DNA of 28,058 bases from JAZDOK01 sp043798715 (GTDB taxonomy: Bacteria > Vulcanimicrobiota > JAZDOK01), in the NCBI GenBank assembly GCA_043798715.1, contig JAZDOK010000017.1, positions 1-28,058 on the forward strand, read 5' to 3'. The notes beneath the pieces are model-generated. The model had not been told where the DNA came from. It saw nothing but the letters and a program-made list of their open reading frames with translations, and did no database searches. This document shows, one piece after another, positions 15,797 through 23,447 of the stretch. Each line of letters begins with the position of its first letter. Position 1 is the first letter of the stretch. Made by a program: the position numbers and the translations under genes.

Positions 15797-16267
15797 GTGC
15801 TCAGGATCGCGGTCATTACGGTCTCTGACCGGGCCTTTCGGGGCGAATACGAGGACCTCTCCGGCCCTCGCATCCGAGAGATTCTCCTTAAGGGCTTTCC
15901 GGACGCCGAGGTCTCCCTCGAAGTCGTTCCCGATGAAAAGGAGTCTCTTCGAAAAGCCATCGAGAGCCGTCTCGGGGCCGATTATATCTTTACCACCGGG
16001 GGCACCGGCCTCTCTCCACGCGACATCACCCCGGAGGTCACCGCTCTGATCTGCGAGCGGGAACTGCCGGGAATAAGTGAGTATCTCCGTATCAAGTCAG
16101 TGGAAGAGACGCCCAACGCCGTCTTCTCCCGCGGTTTCAGCGGCATCCGGGGAAGCACGATTCTCGTCAATTTTCCCGGCTCCGTAAAAGCCGTGACGCT
16201 CTGCACCAGCCTCCTGCTTCCGGTTATGGAACACGGCGCCGAAATGCTCCGCGGCGGCGGACATTAA
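15797..16267 (+). CDS. mogA: Molybdopterin adenylyltransferase
   Basis: The 156-residue protein is a MogA/MoaB-type MoCF domain: ITVSDRAFRGEYEDLSGP at the N-terminus, FTTGGTGLSPRDITPE (about 65-80) for nucleotide and molybdopterin binding, and FPGSVKAV (about 126-133). It adenylylates molybdopterin before MoeA inserts the metal; moeA lies 8.7 kb upstream with tupABC. The GTG start has GGGAGG at 8 nt. MogA and MoaB are hard to separate by motif alone. The 244 nt upstream hold no convincing promoter or riboswitch that I recognise. Confidence 0.88.
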   Translation: MLRIAVITVSDRAFRGEYEDLSGPRIREILLKGFPDAEVSLEVVPDEKESLRKAIESRLGADYIFTTGGTGLSPRDITPEVTALICERELPGISEYLRIKSVEETPNAVFSRGFSGIRGSTILVNFPGSVKAVTLCTSLLLPVMEHGAEMLRGGGH

Positions 16268-16339
16268 GGACGATTGCAGGCAGGAAATTAAGGCTTCAAA
16301 CAGAAGTTAAGCTTATACCTGTGCCTGCGAGGTGCCTGA

Positions 16340-16909
16340 TTGATAGCGAAAATTGAGGAACACATCCGGGAAAGCGTGAAAACCAAGGAGAAGATGCTGG
16401 CCCTCTCCGGGGAGATTGCCTCGGCGGCCTCTCTTCTTATCTCCGCCCTTGAACGGAAAAACAAGATTCTCATCTTCGGAAACGGGGGCAGCGCCGCCGA
16501 CGCCCAGCACATCGCCGCCGAGCTGGTGGGACGCTTCGAAAAAGACCACCGCCCACTCCCGGCCCTGGCTCTCACCACCAATACCTCCGTCCTCACCTCC
16601 ATCGGCAATGACTTTGACTTCAATGTGATTTTTTCCAAGCAGGTCGAGGCTTTCGGGAGGGAGGGAGACGCGGCCATCGCCATCAGCACCTCGGGCCGAT
16701 CTCCCAACGTCCTTGAGGCCGTCCGAACGGCCAGACGGCTTGGACTGGCGACGATCGGCCTGGCCGGAAAGGATGGCGGTCCCCTGAAGGATCTGGTGGA
16801 TATCTGCCTCACCGTGCCCTCGGATCGCACCGCCCGCATTCAGGAGGGGCACGTCCTCATCGCCCACATCCTTTGCAAACTGGTGGAGGAGGCGACCGTC
16901 CCCGCATGA
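16340..16909 (+). CDS. gmhA: Phosphoheptose isomerase (SIS domain)
   Basis: The 189-residue SIS-domain protein has the GmhA signature FGNGGSAADAQHIAAELVGRF (about 48-68), ALTTNTSVLTSIGNDF, ISTSGRSPNVLEA and RIQEGHVLIAHILC. GmhA converts sedoheptulose 7-phosphate to D-glycero-D-manno-heptose 7-phosphate for lipopolysaccharide core or other heptose glycans. The start is taken as TTG 16340, preceded by GAGGTG at 5 nt, since no ATG or GTG lies near the expected N-terminus. Its stop overlaps the next start by 4 nt, coupling it to a glycosyltransferase. Confidence 0.92.
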   Translation: MIAKIEEHIRESVKTKEKMLALSGEIASAASLLISALERKNKILIFGNGGSAADAQHIAAELVGRFEKDHRPLPALALTTNTSVLTSIGNDFDFNVIFSKQVEAFGREGDAAIAISTSGRSPNVLEAVRTARRLGLATIGLAGKDGGPLKDLVDICLTVPSDRTARIQEGHVLIAHILCKLVEEATVPA

Positions 16910-18066
16910 ACATCGGCATCTTCACCAACGCCTACCACCCGATCATCAGCGGCGTGGTCAACGCCATCGCCCTCTTCCGCCGGGGCCTCCTGGACCTGGG
17001 GCACAACGTCCATGTCTTCGCCCCCGCCTTTCCGGGTTTTAAGGACGCTGAGGAGAAAATCCACCGATTCCGCTCCGTCAGCCTGACCTCGAAGGTCAAG
17101 TTTCCCCTGGCTCTTCCGTACTCCCATCGCCTCTTTAAACTCATCCCTGAATTGAAGCTGGATATAATTCACACGCATCACCCATTCATACTGGGTGAGG
17201 TGGGAGCCCATTTTGCCAAAAAATTAAAAATTCCCCTGGTTTACACCTTTCATACCCAGTTTGAGCAGTATGCTCACTACATCCCCTTCAACCAGGATCT
17301 GGTCAAAATGCTGGCCCGCCTCTCGGTCATCAACTACACCCAGAAGTGCGACTGCATCATCACCCCGGCTCCCTCCATCCGCGACCTTCTCATAAGCTAC
17401 GGAGTGACCCGGCGGCTGGAACTCCTCCCTAACGCCATAGATCTTCAGTCCTTCAAAAAGGGCGATCCCTCCGTCGTGCGGCGGGAGTACGCCATCCCGG
17501 AGGACGCGGTCCTCCTCCTTTACGTGGGCAGGATGGGGCTGGAAAAGAACCTGGGTTTCATGCTTCAGTCCCTCAAGAAGATGCTGGAGGAGGAGAAGAA
17601 GGTCCGCCTCCTCATAGTGGGGGAAGGCCCCGAGGAAGGGGCCCTCCGGGAGCAGGCGCGTCGGATGGGTCTGGGAGATTCCGCAATTTTCACCGGACGC
17701 ATCGAATATTCAAGAATACCGGCTTTTTACGCCGCTGCTGATTTCTTCGTCATGTCCTCCGTGACCGAGGTAAAACCGCTGGCTCTCCTCGAGGCCATGG
17801 CCAGTGGTCTTCCGGTGGTGGCCGTGGCCGCCTCCGGCTCCTCCGACACGGTGACCTCGGGCCAAGACGGGATCCTGACGGATCTTTCGCTGGACAACTT
17901 TACGTCCGCCTGCCTTAAGCTCATCCAGGACAAAGAAGAAAGACAGAAGATGGCCCGGAACGCCCAGACGGCCTCCAGGAAATACTCCATCGAGGAGACC
18001 AGCCGCCGTCTGGCCGAAGTTTACATGGAACTCATCGAAGAGAAAAAATCCGCCCAGGCGAACTGA
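16906..18066 (+). CDS. Glycosyltransferase family 4 protein
   Basis: The 386-residue protein has the GT-B/GT4 architecture: N-terminal NIGIFTNAYHPIISGV, DIIHTHHPF in the acceptor domain, LYVGRMGLEKNL (about 208-219), LLIVGEGPEEG, and the donor-binding ALLEAMASGLPVVA with the E-x7-E region. The ATG at 16906 overlaps the gmhA stop (ATGA). It resembles alpha-mannosyl- and diacylglycerol-glucosyltransferases of the PimB/MgdA kind, acting at the cytoplasmic face of the membrane. Donor and acceptor are not determined; the gmhA context suggests lipopolysaccharide or glycolipid synthesis. Confidence 0.88.
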   Translation: MNIGIFTNAYHPIISGVVNAIALFRRGLLDLGHNVHVFAPAFPGFKDAEEKIHRFRSVSLTSKVKFPLALPYSHRLFKLIPELKLDIIHTHHPFILGEVGAHFAKKLKIPLVYTFHTQFEQYAHYIPFNQDLVKMLARLSVINYTQKCDCIITPAPSIRDLLISYGVTRRLELLPNAIDLQSFKKGDPSVVRREYAIPEDAVLLLYVGRMGLEKNLGFMLQSLKKMLEEEKKVRLLIVGEGPEEGALREQARRMGLGDSAIFTGRIEYSRIPAFYAAADFFVMSSVTEVKPLALLEAMASGLPVVAVAASGSSDTVTSGQDGILTDLSLDNFTSACLKLIQDKEERQKMARNAQTASRKYSIEETSRRLAEVYMELIEEKKSAQAN

Positions 18067-18086
18067 GTCTCAGACGGACTTCTCCC

Positions 18087-18998
18087 TCAGTAATCGTGCC
18101 CGCCTCCGTCCAGGAGGACGTCCAGCTTTCTCAGTTCTTCCCGGGCCGTCTGGTTGCGCGGATCCAGCTCCAGAACAACCCGCCATGTTTCGCAGGCCTT
18201 ATCCATATTGCCGAGCTCGGTATAAATTGCCGCCAGGCGGATGTGAATTTCCTTTTTCAGAGGCAGAATTTCCCGGGCCTTAAGGTATTCCTGAAGGGCC
18301 GAGTGGGCCTTACCGGCCTTTAGCAGGCGATCCCCCTCCATAAGGTGCCACTTGCACGAGGATGGATTGGGCTGGAGGGCGCAGTAACAGAGGACGACGA
18401 GAAACCCGGTGAAAAAGGCCAGCCGAAGGGGCATGGAGATGAGAGTGGGGCGTCGGCTCACCTGGACATTCAGGATCCAGGCTACAAAGGCACCGCCCAC
18501 GAATCCGCCCAGGTGGGCGGCGCTGTCGATGCCCTGCTGGGGTGCGCCGAACACCTGGTTGACCAGGAGAAATGGGACCAGCGCCAGGAGCAGCATGAGG
18601 AGGTGTTTCCGGGGCAGGTGCATCCGGTTCTGCCAGGCGAAGAGACAAAGCCCCCCGACGAGCCCGAAGACGGCCCCTGAAGCCCCGACAGAGGGGTTCG
18701 GATTCAGAAGAACGCTGAAAAGATTGCCGATGATCCCGGATAAGAGGTAAAGAAGGAGGAGCCTCTTTGAGCCGATGAAGGCCTCCAGGATCGTTCCGAA
18801 ACAATAGAGGGCGAAACTGTTGATAAGAAAATGCGGGAGAGAACGGTGGATAAAGACGGCGCTCAGAAGACGCCATAACTGCCCGGCCCAGATGCCCTCA
18901 TTGTATTTTATAAAAAGGTCCTGAACGCCGAGCCACCCGTTCTTATCCAGGAAAAAGATAACGGCGTTCAGAAAGAGGAGAGCCCAGGTGGCCGGCAT
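18087..18998 (-). CDS. Rhomboid-family intramembrane serine protease with C-terminal TPRs
   Basis: The 303-residue protein has six to seven hydrophobic segments, the catalytic Ser 107 in NPSVGASGAVFG and His 162 in SAAHLGGFVGG, and the conserved HFLINSFAL region. After the last membrane helix (about 185-205), residues 210-295 form TPR-like helices (LLKAGKAHSALQEYLKAREILP; YTELGNMDKACETWRVVLELDP). Rhomboids cleave membrane proteins within the bilayer; the TPR part could select substrate or partner. The ATG lies 3 nt after the glyS stop without its own clear ribosome binding site, so it is probably coupled to glyS translation. Confidence 0.9.
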   Translation of the reverse strand: MPATWALLFLNAVIFFLDKNGWLGVQDLFIKYNEGIWAGQLWRLLSAVFIHRSLPHFLINSFALYCFGTILEAFIGSKRLLLLYLLSGIIGNLFSVLLNPNPSVGASGAVFGLVGGLCLFAWQNRMHLPRKHLLMLLLALVPFLLVNQVFGAPQQGIDSAAHLGGFVGGAFVAWILNVQVSRRPTLISMPLRLAFFTGFLVVLCYCALQPNPSSCKWHLMEGDRLLKAGKAHSALQEYLKAREILPLKKEIHIRLAAIYTELGNMDKACETWRVVLELDPRNQTAREELRKLDVLLDGGGHDY

Positions 18999-19001
18999 CT
19001 C

Positions 19002-20345
19002 TTAAGCCAGCCTCTCGGCCAGCCTTCCGTAAAGCTGGTCCAGCGGAATCCGCTCCTGCTTCATCGTGTCCCTGTCGCGGATGGTGACGGCCTGATCCTC
19101 CAGAGTCTGAAAATCAACGGTGATGCAGAATGGCGTCCCCAGCTCGTCCTGCCGCCGGTAGCGCTTGCCGATGCTTCCCCGGTCGTCGTACTCGCACATC
19201 CAGTGGCGGCGCAGTTCCTGGTTAAGCTTTCCGGCCTTCTCCATCAGCTCGGCTTTCCGGGAGAGGGGAAGGATGGCGGTCTTGATCGGCGCTAGGTGGC
19301 GGTGGAAGCGGAGTACCACCCGGCTTTCCAGCTTTCCGGATTCCGTGGGGGCCTCGTCCTCGTCGTAGGCGTCCACCAGGAAGGCCAGCGCCCCGCGATC
19401 GGCTCCGGCGGATGGTTCTATGACATAAGGCAGATAGTGCTCGTTTTTTTCCTCGTCGAAGTAGGTGAGGTCCCTGCCGCTGAATTCCTGATGGCGGCTT
19501 AGGTCGAAATCGCGGCGGTTAGCGATGCCCTCCAGTTCCGACCAGCCCCAGGGGAAATTATACTCCACGTCCTGGCAGGCCTCGGCGTAGTGGGCCAGCT
19601 CCTCGGCCTCGTGGGGCCGAAGACGGATGTTTTCCTCCCGGAGACCCAGGTTTTTGTACCAGTCGAAACGCTCTTTAAGCCAGTATTCATACCACTTTCC
19701 GGCCTCGGATTTGTGGCAGAAGAACTCTATTTCCATCTGCTCGAATTCTCTCGTCCGGAAGGTGAACTTACCGGGAGTGATCTCGTTGCGGAAGGATTTT
19801 CCGATCTGGGCGATCCCGAAGGGGAGTTTTTTTCGCGAAGTCGTGGCCACATTCTTGAAGTTGGCGAAAATACCCTGAGCCGTCTCGGGGCGCAGGTAAG
19901 CCATGGCCGCCTCTTCTTCCACCGGTCCCAGAAAAGTCTTGAACATGAGATTGAACATCCGGGCCTCGGTGAGCTCTCCTCCGCAATCCGGGCAGACGTC
20001 GCCTTCGAGGGTGTCGGCGCGGAAGCGCCCCTTGCAGGCTTTGCAGTCCGACATCGGGTCGGAGAAACAGTCCACGTGCCCGGAGGCCTTCCAGATCATG
20101 GGGTGCATGAGAATGCTGGCGTCCAGCCCCACCATGTCATCGCGCATCTGGACGGCGCTCCGCCACCAGGCCTGCTTCACGTTGTTCTTGAAGAGCACCC
20201 CGAGCGGGCCGTAGTCCCAACAGCTTCCCAGGCCGCCGTAGATCTCCGAGCTGGGAAATATAAAGCCTCTCCTCTTGCACAGGGAGACAATCTTCTCCAT
20301 TTTTTCCTGTCCTGCATCCACCTCTTTGGTCGCTTGCTTTGCCAT
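19002..20345 (-). CDS. glyS: Glycyl-tRNA synthetase, single-chain dimeric type
   Basis: The 447-residue class II synthetase matches the alpha2 GlyRS: GFIFPSSEIYGGLGSCWDYGPLG at the N-terminus, a Cys4 motif (CKAC and CPDC), YLRPETAQGIFANFKN (motif 2 region), GKSFRNEITPGKFTFRTREFEQME, and a C-terminal anticodon-binding domain with LPLSRKAEL. It charges tRNA-Gly. ATG 20345 follows AAAGGGG at 8 nt. I looked for a T-box in the 175 nt upstream and saw no AGGGTGGNACCGCG-like core. The rhomboid gene follows after 3 nt. Confidence 0.95.
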   Translation of the reverse strand: MAKQATKEVDAGQEKMEKIVSLCKRRGFIFPSSEIYGGLGSCWDYGPLGVLFKNNVKQAWWRSAVQMRDDMVGLDASILMHPMIWKASGHVDCFSDPMSDCKACKGRFRADTLEGDVCPDCGGELTEARMFNLMFKTFLGPVEEEAAMAYLRPETAQGIFANFKNVATTSRKKLPFGIAQIGKSFRNEITPGKFTFRTREFEQMEIEFFCHKSEAGKWYEYWLKERFDWYKNLGLREENIRLRPHEAEELAHYAEACQDVEYNFPWGWSELEGIANRRDFDLSRHQEFSGRDLTYFDEEKNEHYLPYVIEPSAGADRGALAFLVDAYDEDEAPTESGKLESRVVLRFHRHLAPIKTAILPLSRKAELMEKAGKLNQELRRHWMCEYDDRGSIGKRYRRQDELGTPFCITVDFQTLEDQAVTIRDRDTMKQERIPLDQLYGRLAERLA

Positions 20346-20520
20346 TGAATGAACCCCTTTCCACAGATCGTAAGGACCGGGAGATCGTGCGATTCCAGGT
20401 TGCTCCCGTTTAAGTCCTAATAAGTTCGTCGCCCCGCACTCTCTTCCTCTTTCATTCGGCTGGATGCTTGGGACTGTCGGCGGAAAGCTGAAATCGCTCG
20501 GTATCCCCTGCGAAATGTTG

Positions 20521-20549
20521 TTGATCTTTTGAAACAAGTATGGTAAAAT
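20521..20549 (+). promoter_or_regulatory. Promoter of the tRNA-tadA cluster
   Basis: TTGATC (20521-20526), a 17-nt spacer and TAAAAT (20544-20549) end 12 nt before the mature 5' end of tRNA-Ser(GCT). It probably drives the whole tRNA-tadA-tRNA array. Confidence 0.7.
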
Positions 20550-20560
20550 AACGCCATCTT

Positions 20561-20654
20561 GGAGAGATGGCCGAGTGGTCGATGGCGAACGCCTGCTAAG
20601 CGTTTGTAGGGGCTTAAACCTCTACCCTGGGTTCAAATCCCAGTCTCTCCGCCA
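20561..20654 (+). tRNA. tRNA-Ser(GCT)
   Basis: The 94-nt class II tRNA has acceptor GGAGAGA / TCTCTCC, anticodon loop CTGCTAA (anticodon GCT, codons AGC/AGU), a long variable arm, T-loop GTTCAAATC and an encoded CCA. Confidence 0.96.
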
Positions 20655-20656
20655 GG

Positions 20657-20733
20657 GCGCCCGTAGCTCAGCTGGATAGAGCGACAGACTACGAATCTGC
20701 AGGTCGAAGGTTCGAATCCTTTCGGGCGCGCCA
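20657..20733 (+). tRNA. tRNA-Arg(ACG)
   Basis: The 77-nt tRNA has acceptor GCGCCCG / CGGGCGC, anticodon loop CTACGAA (anticodon ACG), TTCGAATC T-loop and encoded CCA. A34 of this tRNA is the classical substrate of TadA, which makes inosine to read CGU/CGC/CGA; tadA is encoded 91 nt downstream. Confidence 0.96.
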
Positions 20734-20740
20734 TACTGAT

Positions 20741-20817
20741 GCGTCCGTAGCTCAATTGGATAGAGTAGCGGCCTCCGAAGCCGTTGGTTGAAGGTTCGAG
20801 TCCTTTCGGACGCGCCA
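20741..20817 (+). tRNA. tRNA-Arg(CCG)
   Basis: The 77-nt tRNA has acceptor GCGTCCG / CGGACGC, anticodon loop CTCCGAA (anticodon CCG, codon CGG), TTCGAGTC T-loop and encoded CCA. It ends 6 nt before the tadA ATG. Confidence 0.95.
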
Positions 20818-20823
20818 TGTTTT

Positions 20824-21285
20824 ATGGAAATGGACATATATTTCATGAGGGAGGCTCTCAGGGAGGCTGAGAAAGCCCGCCTGAAGCAGGAGGTTCCGGT
20901 AGGGGCCGTTCTGGTTCAGGACGGACGCATTGTGGCCAGGGGGCACAACCTCAGGGAAAGCAGGGGAAATCCCCTGGCTCACGCCGAAATCCTGGCTCTC
21001 GAAAAGGCCGCAAGGCGCCTCGGGGGCTGGAGGCTGGAAGAGACGACGCTCTATGTGACGCTGGAGCCCTGTCTCATGTGCGTGGGAGCGCTTGTTGCCG
21101 CCAGGGTGAGAAGGCTGGTGTACGGCGCATCCGACCCGAAGGTCGGGGCCGTCCGGAGCCTCCTTCCTGCAACGGCTCTTCCGGGCTTAAACCACCGGAT
21201 AGAAGTGGCGGAGGGTGTTCTGGAAGAAGAGTGCCGCCGGATTCTAAAGGATTTTTTCAGGGAAAGGCGAAGGAGAGATGGCTGA
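20824..21285 (+). CDS. tadA: tRNA-specific adenosine deaminase
   Basis: The 153-residue protein has the cytidine-deaminase fold motifs of TadA: HAEILAL (zinc His and catalytic Glu) and PCLMCVGAL (two zinc Cys), preceded by EVPVGAVLV. It deaminates A34 to inosine in tRNA-Arg(ACG), which is encoded just upstream. The ATG at 20824 is 6 nt after the CCA of tRNA-Arg(CCG) with no Shine-Dalgarno, so after tRNA processing the mRNA would be nearly leaderless. The stop (21283-21285) lies inside tRNA-Ser(CGA), which begins at 21272. A later Met at 20830 is an alternative start. Confidence 0.95.
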   Translation: MEMDIYFMREALREAEKARLKQEVPVGAVLVQDGRIVARGHNLRESRGNPLAHAEILALEKAARRLGGWRLEETTLYVTLEPCLMCVGALVAARVRRLVYGASDPKVGAVRSLLPATALPGLNHRIEVAEGVLEEECRRILKDFFRERRRRDG

Positions 21286-21366
21286 GTGGCTGAAAGCGCT
21301 CGACTCGAAATCGAGTAAGGGGACTAACACTCCTCTTCGGGGGTTCAAATCCCTCTCTCTCCGCCA
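21272..21366 (+). tRNA. tRNA-Ser(CGA)
   Basis: The 95-nt class II tRNA has acceptor GGAGAGA / TCTCTCC, anticodon loop CTCGAAA (anticodon CGA, codon UCG), a long variable arm and encoded CCA. Its first 14 nt overlap the 3' end of tadA. Confidence 0.96.
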
Positions 21367-21372
21367 CTTAAT

Positions 21373-21467
21373 GGAGAGATGGCTGAGTTGGTTGAAGGCG
21401 CACGACTGGAAATCGTGTAGGCTGGCTCAAACCGGCCTCGAGGGTTCGAATCCCTCTCTCTCCGCCA
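21373..21467 (+). tRNA. tRNA-Ser(GGA)
   Basis: The 95-nt class II tRNA has acceptor GGAGAGA / TCTCTCC, anticodon loop CTGGAAA (anticodon GGA, codons UCC/UCU), a long variable arm, TTCGAATC T-loop and encoded CCA. It lies 6 nt after tRNA-Ser(CGA). Confidence 0.96.
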
Positions 21468-21482
21468 GGGAATTTCAAGCTT

Positions 21483-21751
<269 letters not shown>

Positions 21752-21804
21752 AAGAAAAAAGCTTAGCAGGAACATTCTTTGTTCCCATTGAATTATTGCA
21801 GAAC

Positions 21805-22761
21805 ATGAAAAATCTTGCCGTAAAAACAAAGCAGGTCCTCTCGGATGCGGGTCTTTTCACGAGGCGCTTCCGCTCCGGCTTTTCCCTGCACCTCACCTCC
21901 CGCCATATACTACTGGGGGCGCTCTTTGTTCTCAACCTTCTCTTTTTCATGGTCGTGGGCACGGCCCAGAAGGCCCTCGTCCAGCAGAGCATCATCAAGT
22001 CCCTCAAGCAGGCCGTGGTGGTCCAGAGTTCCCAGGTAAAAACGCTTGCGAAGGAAAAAGACCAGGTGGCCGTCCTTCTTCAGAAGCAGAACCGGGAGCT
22101 GACCGTCAAACTGCGGCAGATCCAGACTCAGAACGAGGAAGTCTGCAAGATCATCGGTCTTAAACCAAAGAAGGTTTTTCGCCCGGCGAAGATTGAAGGC
22201 GCCCGGGCCGTACCACTGAGCCGCCTGCGCCTTTCTTATTACAAGCTGCAGACGGAGCTCCAGAATACCCAGAAAGACATGGGAACTTTAAAGACTGAGG
22301 CCAGGAAGTACCTGGTGCAAAAAGAGAGGGAAAAGATACTGGCGCAGATCGAAGCTGTTCCCTCCATCTGGCCCACCAGCGGCTATATCTCTTCGGGGTA
22401 TGGCTGGCGAAGCTATGAATTTCACCGCGGCGTTGACATCGTCAACGACTATGGGGCGCCTGTCGTGGCCACGGCCTCCGGGGTCGTGACTTTGAGCGAG
22501 TATTACGGCGGGTACGGCTATGCCGTCCGCATCGAGCACCCGGACGGCTGGACTACCCTCTACGGGCACTGCTCGCGCCTGGTCGCCGCCTCGGGCCAGA
22601 GGGTCAAAAAGGGAGAACTCATCGCCTACGTGGGAAGCACCGGCTACTCCACGGGTCCCCACGTACATTACGAAGTATGTCGCTATGGCCAGAATATAAA
22701 TCCGGATACGACCCTCGACTACCAGAGGAAAAAGTTACAGCTCCTGACGCATCTTCAGTAG
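21805..22761 (+). CDS. M23 family metallopeptidase, membrane-anchored with coiled coil
   Basis: The protein of about 318 residues has an N-terminal membrane helix (about 33-53), a coiled-coil stretch (about 65-185) and a C-terminal LytM/M23 domain: zinc ligands in FHRGVDIV (HxxxD) and HVHYE (HxH), with GYGWR and YGHCSRLVAASGQRVKKGELIAYVGSTGYSTGPH between. Such proteins cut peptidoglycan cross-links or activate amidases in the periplasm. The start is uncertain: ATG 21805 has no clear ribosome binding site, and an upstream in-frame ATG at 21742 overlaps the SRP RNA. The downstream small membrane-protein frame overlaps its 3' end. Confidence 0.9.
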   Translation: MKNLAVKTKQVLSDAGLFTRRFRSGFSLHLTSRHILLGALFVLNLLFFMVVGTAQKALVQQSIIKSLKQAVVVQSSQVKTLAKEKDQVAVLLQKQNRELTVKLRQIQTQNEEVCKIIGLKPKKVFRPAKIEGARAVPLSRLRLSYYKLQTELQNTQKDMGTLKTEARKYLVQKEREKILAQIEAVPSIWPTSGYISSGYGWRSYEFHRGVDIVNDYGAPVVATASGVVTLSEYYGGYGYAVRIEHPDGWTTLYGHCSRLVAASGQRVKKGELIAYVGSTGYSTGPHVHYEVCRYGQNINPDTTLDYQRKKLQLLTHLQ

Positions 22762-23171
22762 GGAAGCCGGACATCCTTCCGCCTCTCACCGAAGATGAAA
22801 AGATGGTGTCTGCGCTGGCCTATCCTTTCTGGTTTGTCATTTCTCCAATGGTTCTTTTCTCGGACAAAAAAAAGGAACCCTTCGTTCATTTTCATTCCTA
22901 CCAGGCCCTGATCTTCGGAGCCCTGTCGGCGGCCGGTCTCCTCGTTTCCTTCTTCGTGATGGCCCTGCTCTTCAGGCTCATCTCCCTGAAATTCTTCGTG
23001 GCCAACGTCGCTGTGGGGGGGATTCTTTTCTTCGTGCTCTTCTCGGCTTACCTGATTCTGGTGCTGGCCGATATCCTGATAATCCTCTACTACGCCTACC
23101 GGACCTTCCAGGGGGAGACTTTTTCCATCCCCTACATTACGCCCTTTGTCCGAAAAAAAATCTCTCTCTGA
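22677..23171 (+). CDS. Small membrane protein, DUF4870-like
   Basis: The frame encodes up to 164 residues. The recognisable part is PPLTEDEKMVSALAYPFWFVISPMVLF, HFHSYQAL and three to four hydrophobic segments ending in YYAYRTFQGETFSIPYI, as in DUF4870/Tic20-like membrane proteins of unknown role. The start is unclear. ATG 22677 would overlap the M23 gene by 85 nt; ATG 22803 avoids this but drops the LTEDEK segment, which looks conserved; neither has a good ribosome binding site. Translation may be coupled to the M23 gene. Confidence 0.7.
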   Translation: MSLWPEYKSGYDPRLPEEKVTAPDASSVGKPDILPPLTEDEKMVSALAYPFWFVISPMVLFSDKKKEPFVHFHSYQALIFGALSAAGLLVSFFVMALLFRLISLKFFVANVAVGGILFFVLFSAYLILVLADILIILYYAYRTFQGETFSIPYITPFVRKKISL

Positions 23172-23179
23172 AGAAAAAA

Positions 23180-23407
23180 CGGGGTCAAAAAAACGGGGTC
23201 AGGTCTACACAATTGACAATTTTAACCCCACCCTGCTTACATATTGGTATAAAGGAATGAAATAAGGCTTCTTTTTAAATATATATCTGCTAAAAAAAGT
23301 TCCTTAAAATTCCATACTTTGTGTTCTGCTCATACAGGTTTTTAAAAAAACTGAAAGAAATGTCAATTGTGTAGACCTGACCCCAAAGTCATGTGACCCC
23401 AAAGTCA
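23180..23407. mobile_element. MITE-like element with 24-bp perfect inverted repeats
   Basis: The sequence at 23195-23218 (starting ggggtcaggtctac) is exactly reverse-complementary to 23361-23384. The 142 nt between them are A/T-rich and hold no gene. Flanking copies of a shorter unit occur outside: acggggtca at 23180-23186 on the left and gaccccaaagtca twice on the right (to about 23407). Repeats with this ggggtcaggtctacac core are often found around REP-associated Y1 transposase genes; I recall this from other genomes and no transposase is present here. Confidence 0.75.
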
Positions 23408-23447
23408 CTTAAATTTTTTCTCAACCAGTTGATAAAATTTATTCCGG

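Noticed and set aside
20346..20520. T-box leader upstream of glyS
   Set aside because: No T-box core (AGGGTGGNACC-like) and no terminator before the gene.
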